A stretch of DNA of 64,000 nt from Otatea glauca (taxonomy: Eukaryota > Streptophyta > Magnoliopsida > Poales > Poaceae), in assembly GCA_036346275.1 (NCBI GenBank), contig CM070719.1, forward strand, positions 14,921,185 to 14,985,184. Direction: 5' to 3'. A program made the translations under genes and the position numbers. Of this stretch, positions 41,337 through 52,360 are shown piece by piece. Numbering within the stretch: the first letter of the stretch is position 1; each line of letters starts with the position of its first letter. A model generated the notes under the pieces. That model was not told the DNA's origin. It saw only the letters and a program-made list of their open reading frames with translations, and did not search any database.

Positions 41337-44300
41337 ATGAATCGGCAATGGATGTACAATGCGGACCGTCGCTCGAGAGTTCATTGATGGCGTGCGAGCT
41401 TTTCTCGATGCGGCCGTTGCATTCTTGCCTCGGCGACTTCATATGTTGTCCGTGTGTAGATTGCAAGAACGAAGGAGCACTCCCAGCGATGGCAAGTTAT
41501 GAACCACTTGATCATGAGAGGTTTCATGCCAAACTATACCGTTGGACCAACCATGGCGGTTGAGGTGATTAGCCAGAAGACGATGAAGAAGACGAGGAAG
41601 AGGAAGATGGATTCAACAAGATCCCGGACGGCACGCACATATCTTGTCCGTGGAAGAAACACTTGGTGACTTTGGTGATGATGAGCTAGACCGGATGTTT
41701 GCGTGACGGAGGGGGAGACTACACAGATGAAAGACAGTTCGAGAAGTTCCAGCGCATGTTAGAGGAACATAGAACTCCTTTGTACCCAAACTGTGGGCAG
41801 GGCCACAAAAAGTTGTGTACCACACTGGAACTCATGCAATGGAAGGCTAGAAATGTTGTGTCAGATAAGGGATTCGATGAGGTGTTATCACTCGTAAAGA
41901 AGTTGCTTCCAGAAGATAACACTCTGCCCGAATCTACATATGAAGCCAAGCAAGTCGTCTGTCCTTTGGGATTGGAAGTACAGAAGATACACGCATGTCC
42001 TAATGATTGTATCTTGTATCGTAATGAGTATGCCGATTTGGATGTTTGTCTAGTGTGCAGAGAATCATGGTATAAGGTGAAGCGTGACGATCCAGGTGAA
42101 ATAGATGGGGAGCGTAAGAAGAAGAGACCTCCAGCTAAAGTGTTGTGGTATTTCCCTGTGATCCCCCGATTGAAATGTATGTTTGCTAACAAAGCGCATG
42201 CCCAGATGATGCGTTGGCACAAAGAAGAGCGTGAGGACGACGAGATGCTTAGACACCCTGCAGATGGCTCACATTGGAGGAAAGCCGACCGGACTTACCC
42301 GGACTTCATAGATGAGATGAGAAACATAAGGTTTGGGTTGAGTACCGATGGGATGAATCCTTTCGGAGAATTGAGCAGCAGCCATAGCACCAGGCCTGTT
42401 ACACTATGTATCTATAACATTCCTCCATGGCTGTGCATGAAGCGAAAGTACATCATGATGCCGTTGTTGATCCAAGGCCCCAAGCAACCCAGAAATGACA
42501 TCGATGTCTACCTGAAACCATTGGTTGAAGATCTTGTGACGTTGTGGGACGATGGTGCAAGGGTACGGGATGAGTACAAAAGGGAGTATTTCACCCTACG
42601 TGTATTGTTATTTGTAACAATCAACGACTGGCCTGCTCTCGGTCACCTGTCCGGCCTTACTATCAAAGGATATAGAGCCTGCATCCAGTGCTTAGATGAA
42701 ACGGACGGCATGTACCTGAAAAACTCTCGGAAGGTTGTGTACATGGGTCACCGTAGGTTTCTTCTTACGAGTCACCCGTTGCGGAAGGAATGCAGGAAAT
42801 TTAAATGGCAACCAGACATTTGTGCAAGGCCTCAGCATCGTAGTGGGCCACGTGTGTTTGCTATGGTAATGGATTTGAAAGTAGTATTTGGATAGGGTCC
42901 TGGAAGCAAACATGTGCAGAATGAGGATGGTCATGCACCCATGTGAAAGAAGAAGTCAATATTTTGGGACTTGCCTTATTGGGAAGTCATGGAGGTTCGT
43001 CACTCACTTGACTTCATGCACATCACGAAGAATGTCTGTTTGAACCTGCTAGGCTACATAGATATGTATGGAAAATCGAAAAATACACTACAAGCTCGGA
43101 AGGACCTTAAACTCTTGGAACTGAGGAACGACCTACATCCCAAAAAGAGAGGGAAATGACAACATTACCTACATCCTACGAGCTACACTCTAAGCAAAGA
43201 AGAGAAAAAAAGCGTGATAGAGTTCTTGAACAGTGTGAAGGTCCCTTCCGGATACTCCTCGAATGTAAAGAGACTCGTAAACACGAAAGAGAACAAAATC
43301 GTACACATGAAATCTCATGACTGTCTTGTGTTAATGACACAGTTGCTCCCGGTGGTGTGAGAGGCATACTGCCCGAGTGGGTACGAGGGACAATCACAAA
43401 GCTGTGTTCTTTTTTCAACGCGATTTCACAGAAGGTCATCGACCCAGATAAACTAAGTAAGCTGTAGGATGACGTGGTACAAAATGTGGTTAGTCTTGAG
43501 ATGATCTTTCCTCTTGCATTCTTTGATATTATGGTTCATCTCACTGTTCACCTTGTCAAAGAGATAGGTATTCTTGGACCCGTGTATCTACACAACATGT
43601 TCCCTTTCGAGAGGTACATGAGTGTGCTAAATAAGTATGTTCATAACCGTTCCTGTCCGGAAGGATGCATTGCTGAGGGTTATGGGACAGAGGAGGTGAT
43701 TGAGTTTTGTGTGGATTACATTAATGATCTAAACCCGATCGGCGTCCCTATATCACGCCATGAGGGGAGGCTACGGGGAAAAGGGACACTAGGAAGGAAA
43801 GCAATTGCATGCAATGATCTTCTTACATTTAAGCAAGCACATTTCATGGTTTTGAAACAATCAACTCTAGTGGCCCCGTATGTCCTTGAGCACAAGAGTA
43901 TTCTACGCCGCGATTTCCCAGGGAGGTCTGAGGATTGGATAACACTAAAGCACATGGATTCTTTCGGCGCTTGGTTACAAAAGTACATCCTTTTGAAAGG
44001 GTCGGACAATGAACAGTTGCAACGCTTGGCTCGGGGACCATCTAGTGAAATCGTGACATTCAAGGGGTACGAGATAAATGGTTACACATTTTACACCAGA
44101 TCGCAGGATAACAAGAGCACCAACCAAAATAACGGTGTCCGTATAGACGCTGAAGACAACAAAGGCAAGGTGGATACATATTATGGTTTCATAGAAGAGA
44201 TATGGGAGCTTGACTATGGACCTTTGAAAGTCCCTCTATTTAAGTGCCAATGGGTCAAACTGACTTCAAGCGGCGTGAAGGTCGATAAATACGGTATGAC

Positions 44301-44652
44301 AATCGTGGACCTCACGCAAGTCGGCTATAGGCGCGAACCGTTCGTCCTCGTGAACGATGTGAGACAGGTCTTCTACGTAATGGACATGTCAAGCAAACCT
44401 AAGAAGTATAAGGATAAGCAGAAAGATTGTAGTACTAAGCCAAAGCGACACGTGGTTCTACAAGGCAAACGAAGGATTGTTGGAGTTGAGAACGTCACAA
44501 ATGAGGAAGAGTATAGTCAGTTCGACGAGATCCCTCCTTTCGCTGTGGATGTCGATATAAGCCTCCTCAATGACACAGGCGTGGATACTCCTTTCATATG
44601 TCACGATCATAATGAAGGAACACTTGTAAAGACAAAGTACGTTACTACTTAA
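41337..44652 (+). pseudogene. CACTA-2 TNP2-type transposase, nearly complete but broken
   Basis: The ATG at 41337 follows gtatag, a likely acceptor. 41390-41710 has many 1-3 base indels against the copy at 32433, which destroy the N-terminal Cys-rich domain. 41699-42895 is one open frame with the Transposase_21 core (CPNDCILYRN, AKVLWYFPVIPR, NIRFGLSTDGMNPFGE). In-frame stops are TAG at 42893-42895 and TGA at 42944-42946. A frame break follows near 43080-43170. The last 392 codons (43474-44652) are intact and carry DUF4218 (PFERYMSVLNKYVHN, GVPISRHEGRLRGKG) and DUF4216 (FKGYEINGYTFYT, IWELDYGPLKVPLFKCQWV). It would be the cutting transposase. Confidence 0.88.
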
Positions 44653-45055
44653 GATGTACCCCTACTGTATGAACTATGTATATGTAACACGGGTCTTCTA
44701 CAGTATGAAGTGTTTATTTGGAATGAATGTAAAGTGCCAAAATTCTGGAATGAAACTAAAGTGCTCAAAGCTTTTTTAAAAAAGTATGGAATGAAAGTAA
44801 AGTTCTAAAAGCTTTTTCAAAAATTCTCGAATGAAAATTATGAAATGAAACTGAAGTGCAAAAAGCTTTTTAAAAAATTATAGAATGAAACTAAATTGGT
44901 AAAAGCATTTTTTAAAAATTATGAAATGAAATTGAAGTTCTAAAAGCGTTTTCAAAAAATATAGAATGAAACTAAATTGCTAAAAGCATTTTTTAAAAAT
45001 TCTGAAATGAAACTGAAGTGCTAAAAGCACTTTTTAAAAATTATGAAATTAAACT
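44653..45055. repeat. TNP2 3' flank with short degenerate repeats
   Basis: A motif of roughly 45-60 bases, gaatgaaact.aa.tgctaaaagc.tttttaaaaatt, is repeated about seven times between 44720 and 45055. It is non-coding and leads directly into the internal palindromic array. Confidence 0.6.
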
Positions 45056-45430
45056 GAAGCGGCTTGAGAAAAGAACCGCTTGTACGACGCAACATTCAGA
45101 AGCGGTTTGAGAAAAGAACCGCTTCTAGAACGCAACATTCAGAAGCGGTTTGACAAACAAACCGCTTCTAGAGCTCAACATTGAGAAACAGTTTGAGAAA
45201 AGAACCGCTTCTAGAGCGCAACATTCAGAAACGGTTAGTAATACCAACCGCTTGTAGAAGTCATCCCTCTACAAGTGGGTTGTTCTAAATCCGCTTGTAG
45301 AGATATTCTACAAGCGGTTGGTTCTACGAACCGCTTGTAGAAGTCCTCCCTCTACAAGCGGTTGGTTCTAAAACCGCTTGTAGAGATATTTTACAATCGG
45401 TTGGTTATTAGAACCGCTTGTAGAAGTGCT
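45056..45430. repeat. CACTA-2 internal palindromic array
   Basis: Units agaagcggtttgagaaa / aaccgcttctaga are followed by acaagcggttggt / aaccgcttgtaga. These are the motifs of the left and right ends of CACTA-2, respectively, placed side by side in mid-element just upstream of the second gene. Confidence 0.8.
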
Positions 45431-45900
45431 CCCTGTATAAATTTGAAACGCTCCGCCCTTTTCTCACACCCGAAATTTTCTAAGTCCCGCTCGAGATCCC
45501 CCCGCGCGCTGCTGCCTCCTATGTCTCTCCGGCCGCCGCCGTCCGCCTGCACTTCGCCACGCGTCCCGTCCCGTCGACGCCGTCGGCCTCCTCTGCCACC
45601 CAACCATCCCGACGCCTCCACCACCGCGCCAATCGACCCCGCGTGCGCTGGTGCCCTCGTCGCCGCCATCACTCCACCCCGGCCACCGGCGCCTTCTTCG
45701 CCACCTCGCCGACGCCTACTCCGCCACCAAAGCGCCGCCACACCGCCATTCCACCCAGGAGGACCGAGGTATATGTGTGCACGCGTCGTCCTCCCTCTCT
45801 AATTCGGCTGCCCACCAGATGTTCGGTGAAATGCCCACAAGCTGATTTTTGTTTCTGTCTAGGACCTATTTTTATTAACAACTGCAATATGGGGTGCAGA
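45431..45900 (+). promoter_or_regulatory. GC-rich leader before the CACTA-2 second gene
   Basis: A possible TATA-like tgtataaattt (45434-45444) precedes a CG-rich stretch of cgccgccgtccgcc type (45470-45780), then an AT-rich probable intron up to the acceptor (gacag) before 46236. The open frames here come from base composition. The layout parallels 18541-18900 in CACTA-1. Confidence 0.5.
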
Positions 45901-46235
45901 TGAATTTCCATTTTAATTCAAGTATGCCCATACTTGCATGTAAAATGAAACTCCAGAGGGAGTAGCTAGGAACAAAGAAGTGTGTAAGTCGGTAGGTGTT
46001 CCTTGTATTCTTGGTGAGCTAAGTACGAGAATATATAAGTGTGTATGTTCTTGGTGTATTTCTTGTTCTTGTGTCCACGAGTTCGTGTTTGGTCCTTGGG
46101 CTAGTTCCAACACGCCGTAGTACTTAATGCTTGGTGTAGAAATTTATGTAATAATATGCTTGTGTTGTAATCTGTAATATGGTTGTTTCAAAGTAATATG
46201 ATAATTATGTCAATATTTTTTCGGAATTAGGACAG

Positions 46236-48474
46236 ATGGCACAACCAGGACGTCGTGACCCTACTTTCGATGAGGGAGAACAGTTCCTGTTGGACTCCAT
46301 CGCACTGGGTACCATCGAAGGTGATGCTAACGCTGCTGCCGCTAGGGCTAATGGTGGTTCCGGTGAGGCCGTTGAGGCTGCAGCTGATGAAGCCATTGAC
46401 GCTGGAGCCGCTGAGTCCGATAACACTGGTTCCGGCCAGGATGAGGTATATATAGCCAAAAGAATATAATCCCCGTAGACATGTTAATTAATCGCAATTC
46501 ATTAATATAATACACTCTGACACGTTTGTACATATGTTTATGTATTTCAAGCCCCGTGCATCGAGCAACCAATCCAAGCATCGGGGACCTAACAAGAAGC
46601 CGTCCACAAAGCACGTGTTTACCGACGTTAACAACGAAGGGATGTCGGTTGCCCCTCTTTTAGCAGTTGGGCCGTACAACAACGATTGCGGTTACCACGT
46701 GAGGGATCACGTCCCAATTAGCATCAGAAAATGTGCCGAAGTTCCTCAAGCTACCAAGGATCTTCTCTGGCAAGATATTAAGGAAAATTTCACATTTCCT
46801 CAAGGGTCCGAAGACAAGGCCAAGAAATTCACTTTGAAGAAGATGGCAACAATGTTTCGTGCCCGAAGACATCTCTCACCGCAAGCGTGCGAGAAGGGAG
46901 AAAGACCCGACTTCAACCAATTTCCTAAGTTGGCGGATCACTGGGAAGCATTTGAGGAGTTCAAGCTGTCAGCTGAAGGCCAGGCCGCGAGTCAGAAGAA
47001 AATGGCCAATTCACAGATGAAGAAATACCACCACCATCATGGCACCGGTGGTTACATCAAGGCTGTACCAAAATGGGAAAAGCGGGAAGAAGAATTAATG
47101 GCGAAGGACGTCACACCGGCTACCGCTTCAGGGGAACAGCGCTGCGCGCAATTGGTTCATGGGTCATGGGGAGCCTTTCGGATGACGCCATTTGGTGATG
47201 GCACCAGAGTACAAGAGGTCGGCCAAAGGATTGTACAAGCTGTCGAGCAGCCTCAGCGAGTACATTGGTGGCGAGCATGGGAAAATGACGAGCTAACACA
47301 TACCCTTGTAAACCCTGAGCACCCAGGACGGACACGAGGTATGGGCAAGCTGACGCTGTGGAAGTATGGTTTCGCTAAGGATGCACATACGTACAGGAGC
47401 CGGCATAGAAGCAAAACAAGAGAATCACGTAAAGTGTACCAATTGGAACAAGAGCTCAGAGCAACCCAGGCTAGCATCGGCGAAATAGTTGCGCAACAAG
47501 TACAAATTTCCCTCAGCAAGCTTCAAGGACTAGGTCCGAGCAATCAGCCGGACGCCGTGATCAGCCCCTCCGCGCGACGAAGTAGCTGCGCGTCCACCGG
47601 GGCCCCTGAAGCGGACACCTTGCTAGCCCGTTATCCCGTGGATGACATAAGGGTTCGCCGCCAATGTGAGCTACACGTTGATGCGCGTAACCTCTCCATC
47701 AAGGTGGCTTACGGCATGGCATATCCGGTGGAGCCGGGCCAGATGTTCCACTGCAACGAGATACCCCCGGGTTACTCAAAGGTCGCGGTGGAGGAGGTGC
47801 TGAGCGGATTTGAAGAACTTCACCTCGATATTGCTGGAGGCGACGACGTGACCAAGCTTGGATAGGCCCTCCACAATATCATCCTTTGGCGCAAACGGTA
47901 CATCATATTTCCAGCTGCTGTGGACGCGTCATCTCCACCACGGCAACCCACGCCTCCTCCAACGTCACCGCCACGCAATGTCTCGCCAGTAAAACAGAGC
48001 ACGCCTCCTCCACCACCCGCTCCACGCAGAAGCCCTACTCCACCACCAGCATCTGATATGAATAACAGAATTAAGCCCTACTCCACCACCACCAGTAAAA
48101 GAACCCCCCCAGGAAAACCACGCCTCCACCATCTCCTCCGAGGAAGAAGCTCGATAACAGAATTAAGGCTCCCCCACCTGCTCCCAAGAAGGCGGAGTCC
48201 AGCCGATCGACCAAGGTAAAGGAACCTCCGAAGAGGGCATATGATATGAATAAGGAGGAGAGTGACGCGGTCACTAAAGCAGAAGTGGCTGCACACTTCG
48301 CCAAAAAGAAGGTAGAGCCAAAGGTACAAACTGATCCAAAAGCGGCGGAACACTTCGCGACATGCCGTGCAAAGCCGCTACCTGTGCCGTCCAACTATGA
48401 ACGGGCAATAATTAAGTCTACACAGAAGAATAAACGTGGTCAGGCGGCTGCAAAGAAGAAGAAGAGAGACCAAG
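46236..48474 (+). pseudogene. CACTA-2 TNPD-like gene, 5' part (Ptta/En-Spm and DUF8039)
   Basis: Exon 1 (46236-46446) is acidic and Ala-rich and ends at a donor (gag|gtatat). Exon 2 starts at about 46552 (tttcaag|ccccg) and is open to 47865. It carries the Ptta/En-Spm domain (VPISIRKCAEVPQATKDLLW, KKFTLKKMATMFRARR, HHHHGTGGYIKAVPKWEKRE), a coiled coil (VYQLEQELRATQASIGEIVAQ) and a DUF8039-like domain (RRQCELHVDARN ... AYPVEPGQMFHCNEIPPGYSKVAVEEV). TAG at 47863-47865 interrupts it. Coding continues in frame afterwards, then into a Pro-rich linker and a Lys-rich segment. The Sirevirus enters at 48475. The gene resumes at 56120. Confidence 0.82.
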
Positions 48475-49974
48475 TGAAGAACCATGTGGAGGTCCATCCT
48501 TGCTTGTGATGAGTATTTGACTTTATATGGTCTAGGATAGCTTAGATTTGAGTTTGTTTTTAAATGTGATCTTCATGTGTTGGCCGGACCAAATTTTTTA
48601 TGATCTTTATGTGTAGGCCGGACCAAATTTTTTATGATCTTTATGTGTAGGCCGGACCAAATTTTTATGATCTTCATGTGTTGGCCGGACCAAATTTTTA
48701 TGATCTGCATGTGTTGGCCGGACCAAATTTTTATGATCTTTATGTGTAGGCCGGACCAAATTTTTATGATCTTCATGTTTAGGCCGGACCAAATTTTTAT
48801 GATCTTCATCTGTATGATGGACCAAATCGCGATGGTTCTCATGTGTACTACGGACCAAATCGCGATGGTTCTCATGTGTACTACGGACCAAATCGCGATG
48901 GTTCTCATGTGTACTACGGACCAATTTTTCCAGCGTGCAGTAATATGCATTTTTGAGGGTCTTCCTGTACTCGAAAAATTATGTGTTCTACATGAAAGTT
49001 GTAGATAATTTCGAAACACAACTTTTTCATGTTGACAAGATTTTCAGTAGAACAACATATAAAATCATAACAAATTGAGAAGATCCAGCTGTATTGAAAA
49101 CAGCTTGTCTGCATTTGGTTGAAATACTTTGGTCCGTTTTTGGTCTTTTCTAACCCTAACTCGTGATCGAATTGTTGTGATGGGTTCATGGTGGAACCAA
49201 GAAGGGATTTCTTGTCTTTGTGAATGTAGGACTTCATTTGGTGGTCATAGTGAGGCGAAGGGAGGCTGGAACTAGGCATGGGATGGCCGAAGGTTCAAGT
49301 TGGCCGGAAGATGGCCGAAGATGAAGTCGGTGCAGTTCCAAGAGACAAGAGATTAGTGGAGAATCTAGCTTATCACTACTTGGATCAAGGAGAGCTGTAG
49401 GGTTGCAGTTCTAGAAGATAAAGTAGTGGATAAAGTGTAGCTTGCTGTCAGGTGTACTAAGAAAGTACCTGAGTGTAGTTGAGAGTTGTTGAGAATGACA
49501 GTGTAAGGATCAAATCTTGGCTCTTGGAAGTTGGCTTAGGATTGAAGCAAGACATCCAAGGGTGGGAATTGATCCCAGGTCACTATAAATAGAGGGGTAG
49601 GGGCAGCCTCCCCTCTTTGAAGGTTCTGAGGTTTTTGCTGCTCATTTGAGTTTTGCCCACTTTGTTGTGAGGCTTTGTAAACCACCCTTCCAGAAATGAA
49701 ATGTTCTTCATTTATGTTCTAGTTTCATTTCCTTTACGCATTTACATTACGCACTTAAATTCTGCTATCTAAATTCCGCATTTACTTACTTGCAATTTAC
49801 TTTACGTAATTCGGATTTGCCTCATTTTCTTCTACATGCTATTGAATCTTTGTTGAAATTCATGGTTGATGAACTCTTCTCTTGATTCGATGCTTTCAAT
49901 CATTTAGGCAACCTACTGTTCTTGTTGCAAGATGTAAATCTGTGTGTTCTTAAAGTGTGTAAAACGTGTGACTT
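48475..49974 (+). repeat. Sirevirus 5' LTR, 3'-truncated
   Basis: It matches the 3' LTR from its first base up to 49974, where the sequence jumps into integrase; the last 430 or so bases of the LTR are lost. It contains 11 tandem units of 33-34 bp (48565-48925; the 3' LTR has 10) built on ggccggaccaaattttta or tacggaccaaatcgcg. A TATA box TATAAATA lies at 49584-49591. By eye it differs from the 3' LTR by about 25 changes over its last kilobase. Confidence 0.85.
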
Positions 49975-50530
49975 CAGGGGTTTGGTTAGTAGGTTGTCTA
50001 TTGAGCTCCCAGGTGCATTACGAGCTGTACGCAATGATAATGGCACGGAGTTCAAGAATTCCTACTTTGAGAGTTTTTGTTTAGAGTCTGGTTTAGAGCA
50101 TCAGTTCTCTTCTCCCTACGCCCCTCAGCAGAATGGCGTAGTGGAAAGGAAGAACAGGACCCTGGTTGAGATGGCCGGGACGATGCTAAATGAGTACAGT
50201 ACTCCTAGGAAGTTTTGGGCTGAGGCTATAGCTACTACTTGCCATGTTTCTAATCGCGTGTTTTTGAGAGCACATTTGCATCGCACTTCTTATGAGTTGA
50301 GGTATGGGCGAAAGCCCAGTGTGTCTCATTTTCGCGTTTTCGGTTCCAAGTGTTTTATCTTGAAGTCTGGTAACCTAGATAAGTTTGAGTCTCGCTCTTC
50401 TGATGGTATCTTTCTAGGTTACTCGTCTTCTTCTCGTAGCTATAGGGTCTAGAGTGTTGATGCGCATAGGATCTTAGAGACCTGTGATGTGACCTTTGAT
50501 GAGGCTAGCCCAGGAGCTAGACCTGATGTT
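49975..50530 (+). pseudogene. Copia integrase, C-terminal part of the core
   Basis: The frame enters in mid-domain and reads VRNDNGTEFKN (second catalytic Asp) and, 35 residues on, GVVERKNRTLVEMA (catalytic Glu), then FWAEAIATTCHVSNRVFLR and the GKPS-like RKPSVSHFRVFGSKCF. The zinc-binding part and the first Asp are missing because of the deletion that truncates the 5' LTR. TAG at 50450-50452 ends the frame, and coding-like sequence continues after it. Confidence 0.88.
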
Positions 50531-50869
50531 TCAGGCTCTTCTTATCCCTCCGAGACCATCTTTGAAGAAGATGAGGATGATGGAAATGATGGTGTTCCAC
50601 CGGATCCAGTCCCTCTCCACCGAGGTGCCTCCTGCTTCCATTTCGCACCTCGGGGAGACCACCCTTGCCTTGAGCTCTCCTTCAAATGAGTGGCTCTGCT
50701 CCTACCTCTTCTGCTCAAGAGGTAGTGGCTACTCATGTTCTTTGGACCTCCCGTCATATTCGAGAGCGTCATCCTCCCGATCGGATGATTGGCGATTTGT
50801 TGAGCGTGTCACACGCTCAAGAACGGGTTTGTCCTCCTACATCTTCACTCGCCTTCGTTGCCTCCTTTG

Positions 50870-51700
50870 AGCCGAAGGATGTTTCTCATGCATTATCCGA
50901 TGAGTCGTGGATTAATGCTATGCATGAGGAACTTGAGAACTTTGAGAGGAACAAGGTATGACACTTGTCGAGCCCCATCCGCCATAATGTCATTGGGACC
51001 AAGTGGGTGTTCAAAACAAGAAGAGTGAGGATGGGGTTGTCATTCGCAATGCAGGGCTAGGCTAGTTGCAGGGCTTTTCTCAAGTTGAGGGTCTTGACTT
51101 TGAGGAGACCTTTGCCCTGTAGCTAGGCTAGAGGCTATTAGGATCCCGCTTGCATTTTCTCGCATCCCGGGCTTCAAGCTCTATCAAATGGATGTCAAGA
51201 GTGCATTCCTCAATGGCTATATTGAGGAAGAGGTTTATGTCAAGCAACCTCCGAGTTCGAGAACCCCAAGTTTTGAGTCATGTATACAAGCTTTCCAAAG
51301 CTCTGTATGGACTCAAGCAGCCCCAGAGCATGGTATGAGAGGCTCAAGTCTTATCTTCTCACCATGACTTTAAAATGGGCATAGTAGACAAAACTCTGCT
51401 CATCGGACACCATGAGTCTCATTTTCTTCTTGTCCAGTTTATGTGGACGATATCATTTTGGTGGCTCGTCTCATTCGCTTGTGTCTCGGTTTTACGAGGT
51501 GATGAGCACAGAGTTTGAGATGAGTATGATGGGCGAGTTGAGCTACTTTCTTAGCTTCCAAATCAAGCGGACTCGGAGGGTACTTTCTTGCATCAAGGCA
51601 AATATACCGTGACCTCTGAGGCGCTTGATATGTCCGATGGGAAGCCGGTGATGACTCCTATGGCCACCACTGCTGTCCTCGAGCCTGATGAGGATGGTTA
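50870..51700 (+). pseudogene. Copia reverse transcriptase, many small deletions
   Basis: Pieces in all three frames follow the copia RT order: EPKDVSHALSDESWINAMHEE, then GTKWVF, FSQVEGLDFEETFA, LYQMDVKSAFLNGYIEEEVYV, YKLSKALYGLKQ, and the YVDD active site at 51440-51451, intact. At least eight small indels or stops occur in 700 bp. It copies RNA into DNA in intact elements; here it cannot be translated. Confidence 0.85.
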
Positions 51701-51739
51701 GCCTGATCAAAAGGAGTTTGAGCATGATCGGCTCCCTCT

Positions 51740-52360
51740 TGTACCTCACCGCTTGGCCGGACATACATTTATTTGTGTGTGCCGTGCGCTCGATTTCAAG
51801 CTTCTCCTCGCGCCTCTCACCGCCAAAGCGGTCAAGCGCATCTTCAGTACCTTCGTGCTACCACCGATTATGGTATTTGGTACTCTTCTTCTTCTTGTCT
51901 ATCTCTTAGAGCCTTTTCGATGCCGACTTTGTTTGGTCAGAGGATAGATAGGAAGAGCACTGCACTTGCCAATTCATTGGCACTTCTCTTGTTTCTTGAT
52001 CATCTAGGAAGCGATGCAGGGTTGCATACCCACGGCGAGGCCGAGTATGTTCTTTGCAGCAGTGCTCTGGATGAGATCGACCTTGCGGGACTATGGGTTA
52101 GAGATAGAGAGTGTGCCACTTTTCTCGTGATAACACTTCGCTATTTGCATTGCTAAAACCCATTGCAACATTCTCGGACCAAGCACATTGACATTAGATA
52201 TCACTTCCTTAGAGACCATGTGGAGAAGGGAGATATCGCGCTTCAGTTTGTAGAGAGTGATCTCCAGTTAGCCGATATCTTCACCAAGCCTTTGGATAGC
52301 TCCAGGTTTGTTGCCTTGAGGAGTGAGCTTGGAGTCGTGAGCCCATACGGCTTACCTTGA
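51740..52360 (+). pseudogene. Copia RNase H and polyprotein end
   Basis: The damaged start corresponds to the SLLYLT/AWPDI step near 51735-51760. The end is open (52163-52360) with SRTKHIDIRYHFLRDHVEKGD, FVESDLQLADIFTKPLD and the terminal SELGVV. The stop at 52358-52360 is followed directly by a purine tract (gagggggagc). Confidence 0.85.

Noticed and set aside
45362..45802. 146-codon Pro/Arg-rich frame before the CACTA-2 second gene
   Set aside because: It overlaps the palindromic array and GC-rich leader and is a compositional artefact.
48573..49019. Open frames of 100-150 codons encoding an 11-residue repeat, also at 54304-54717
   Set aside because: They are translations of the 33-bp LTR tandem repeat, open in all frames, with no sign of coding use.
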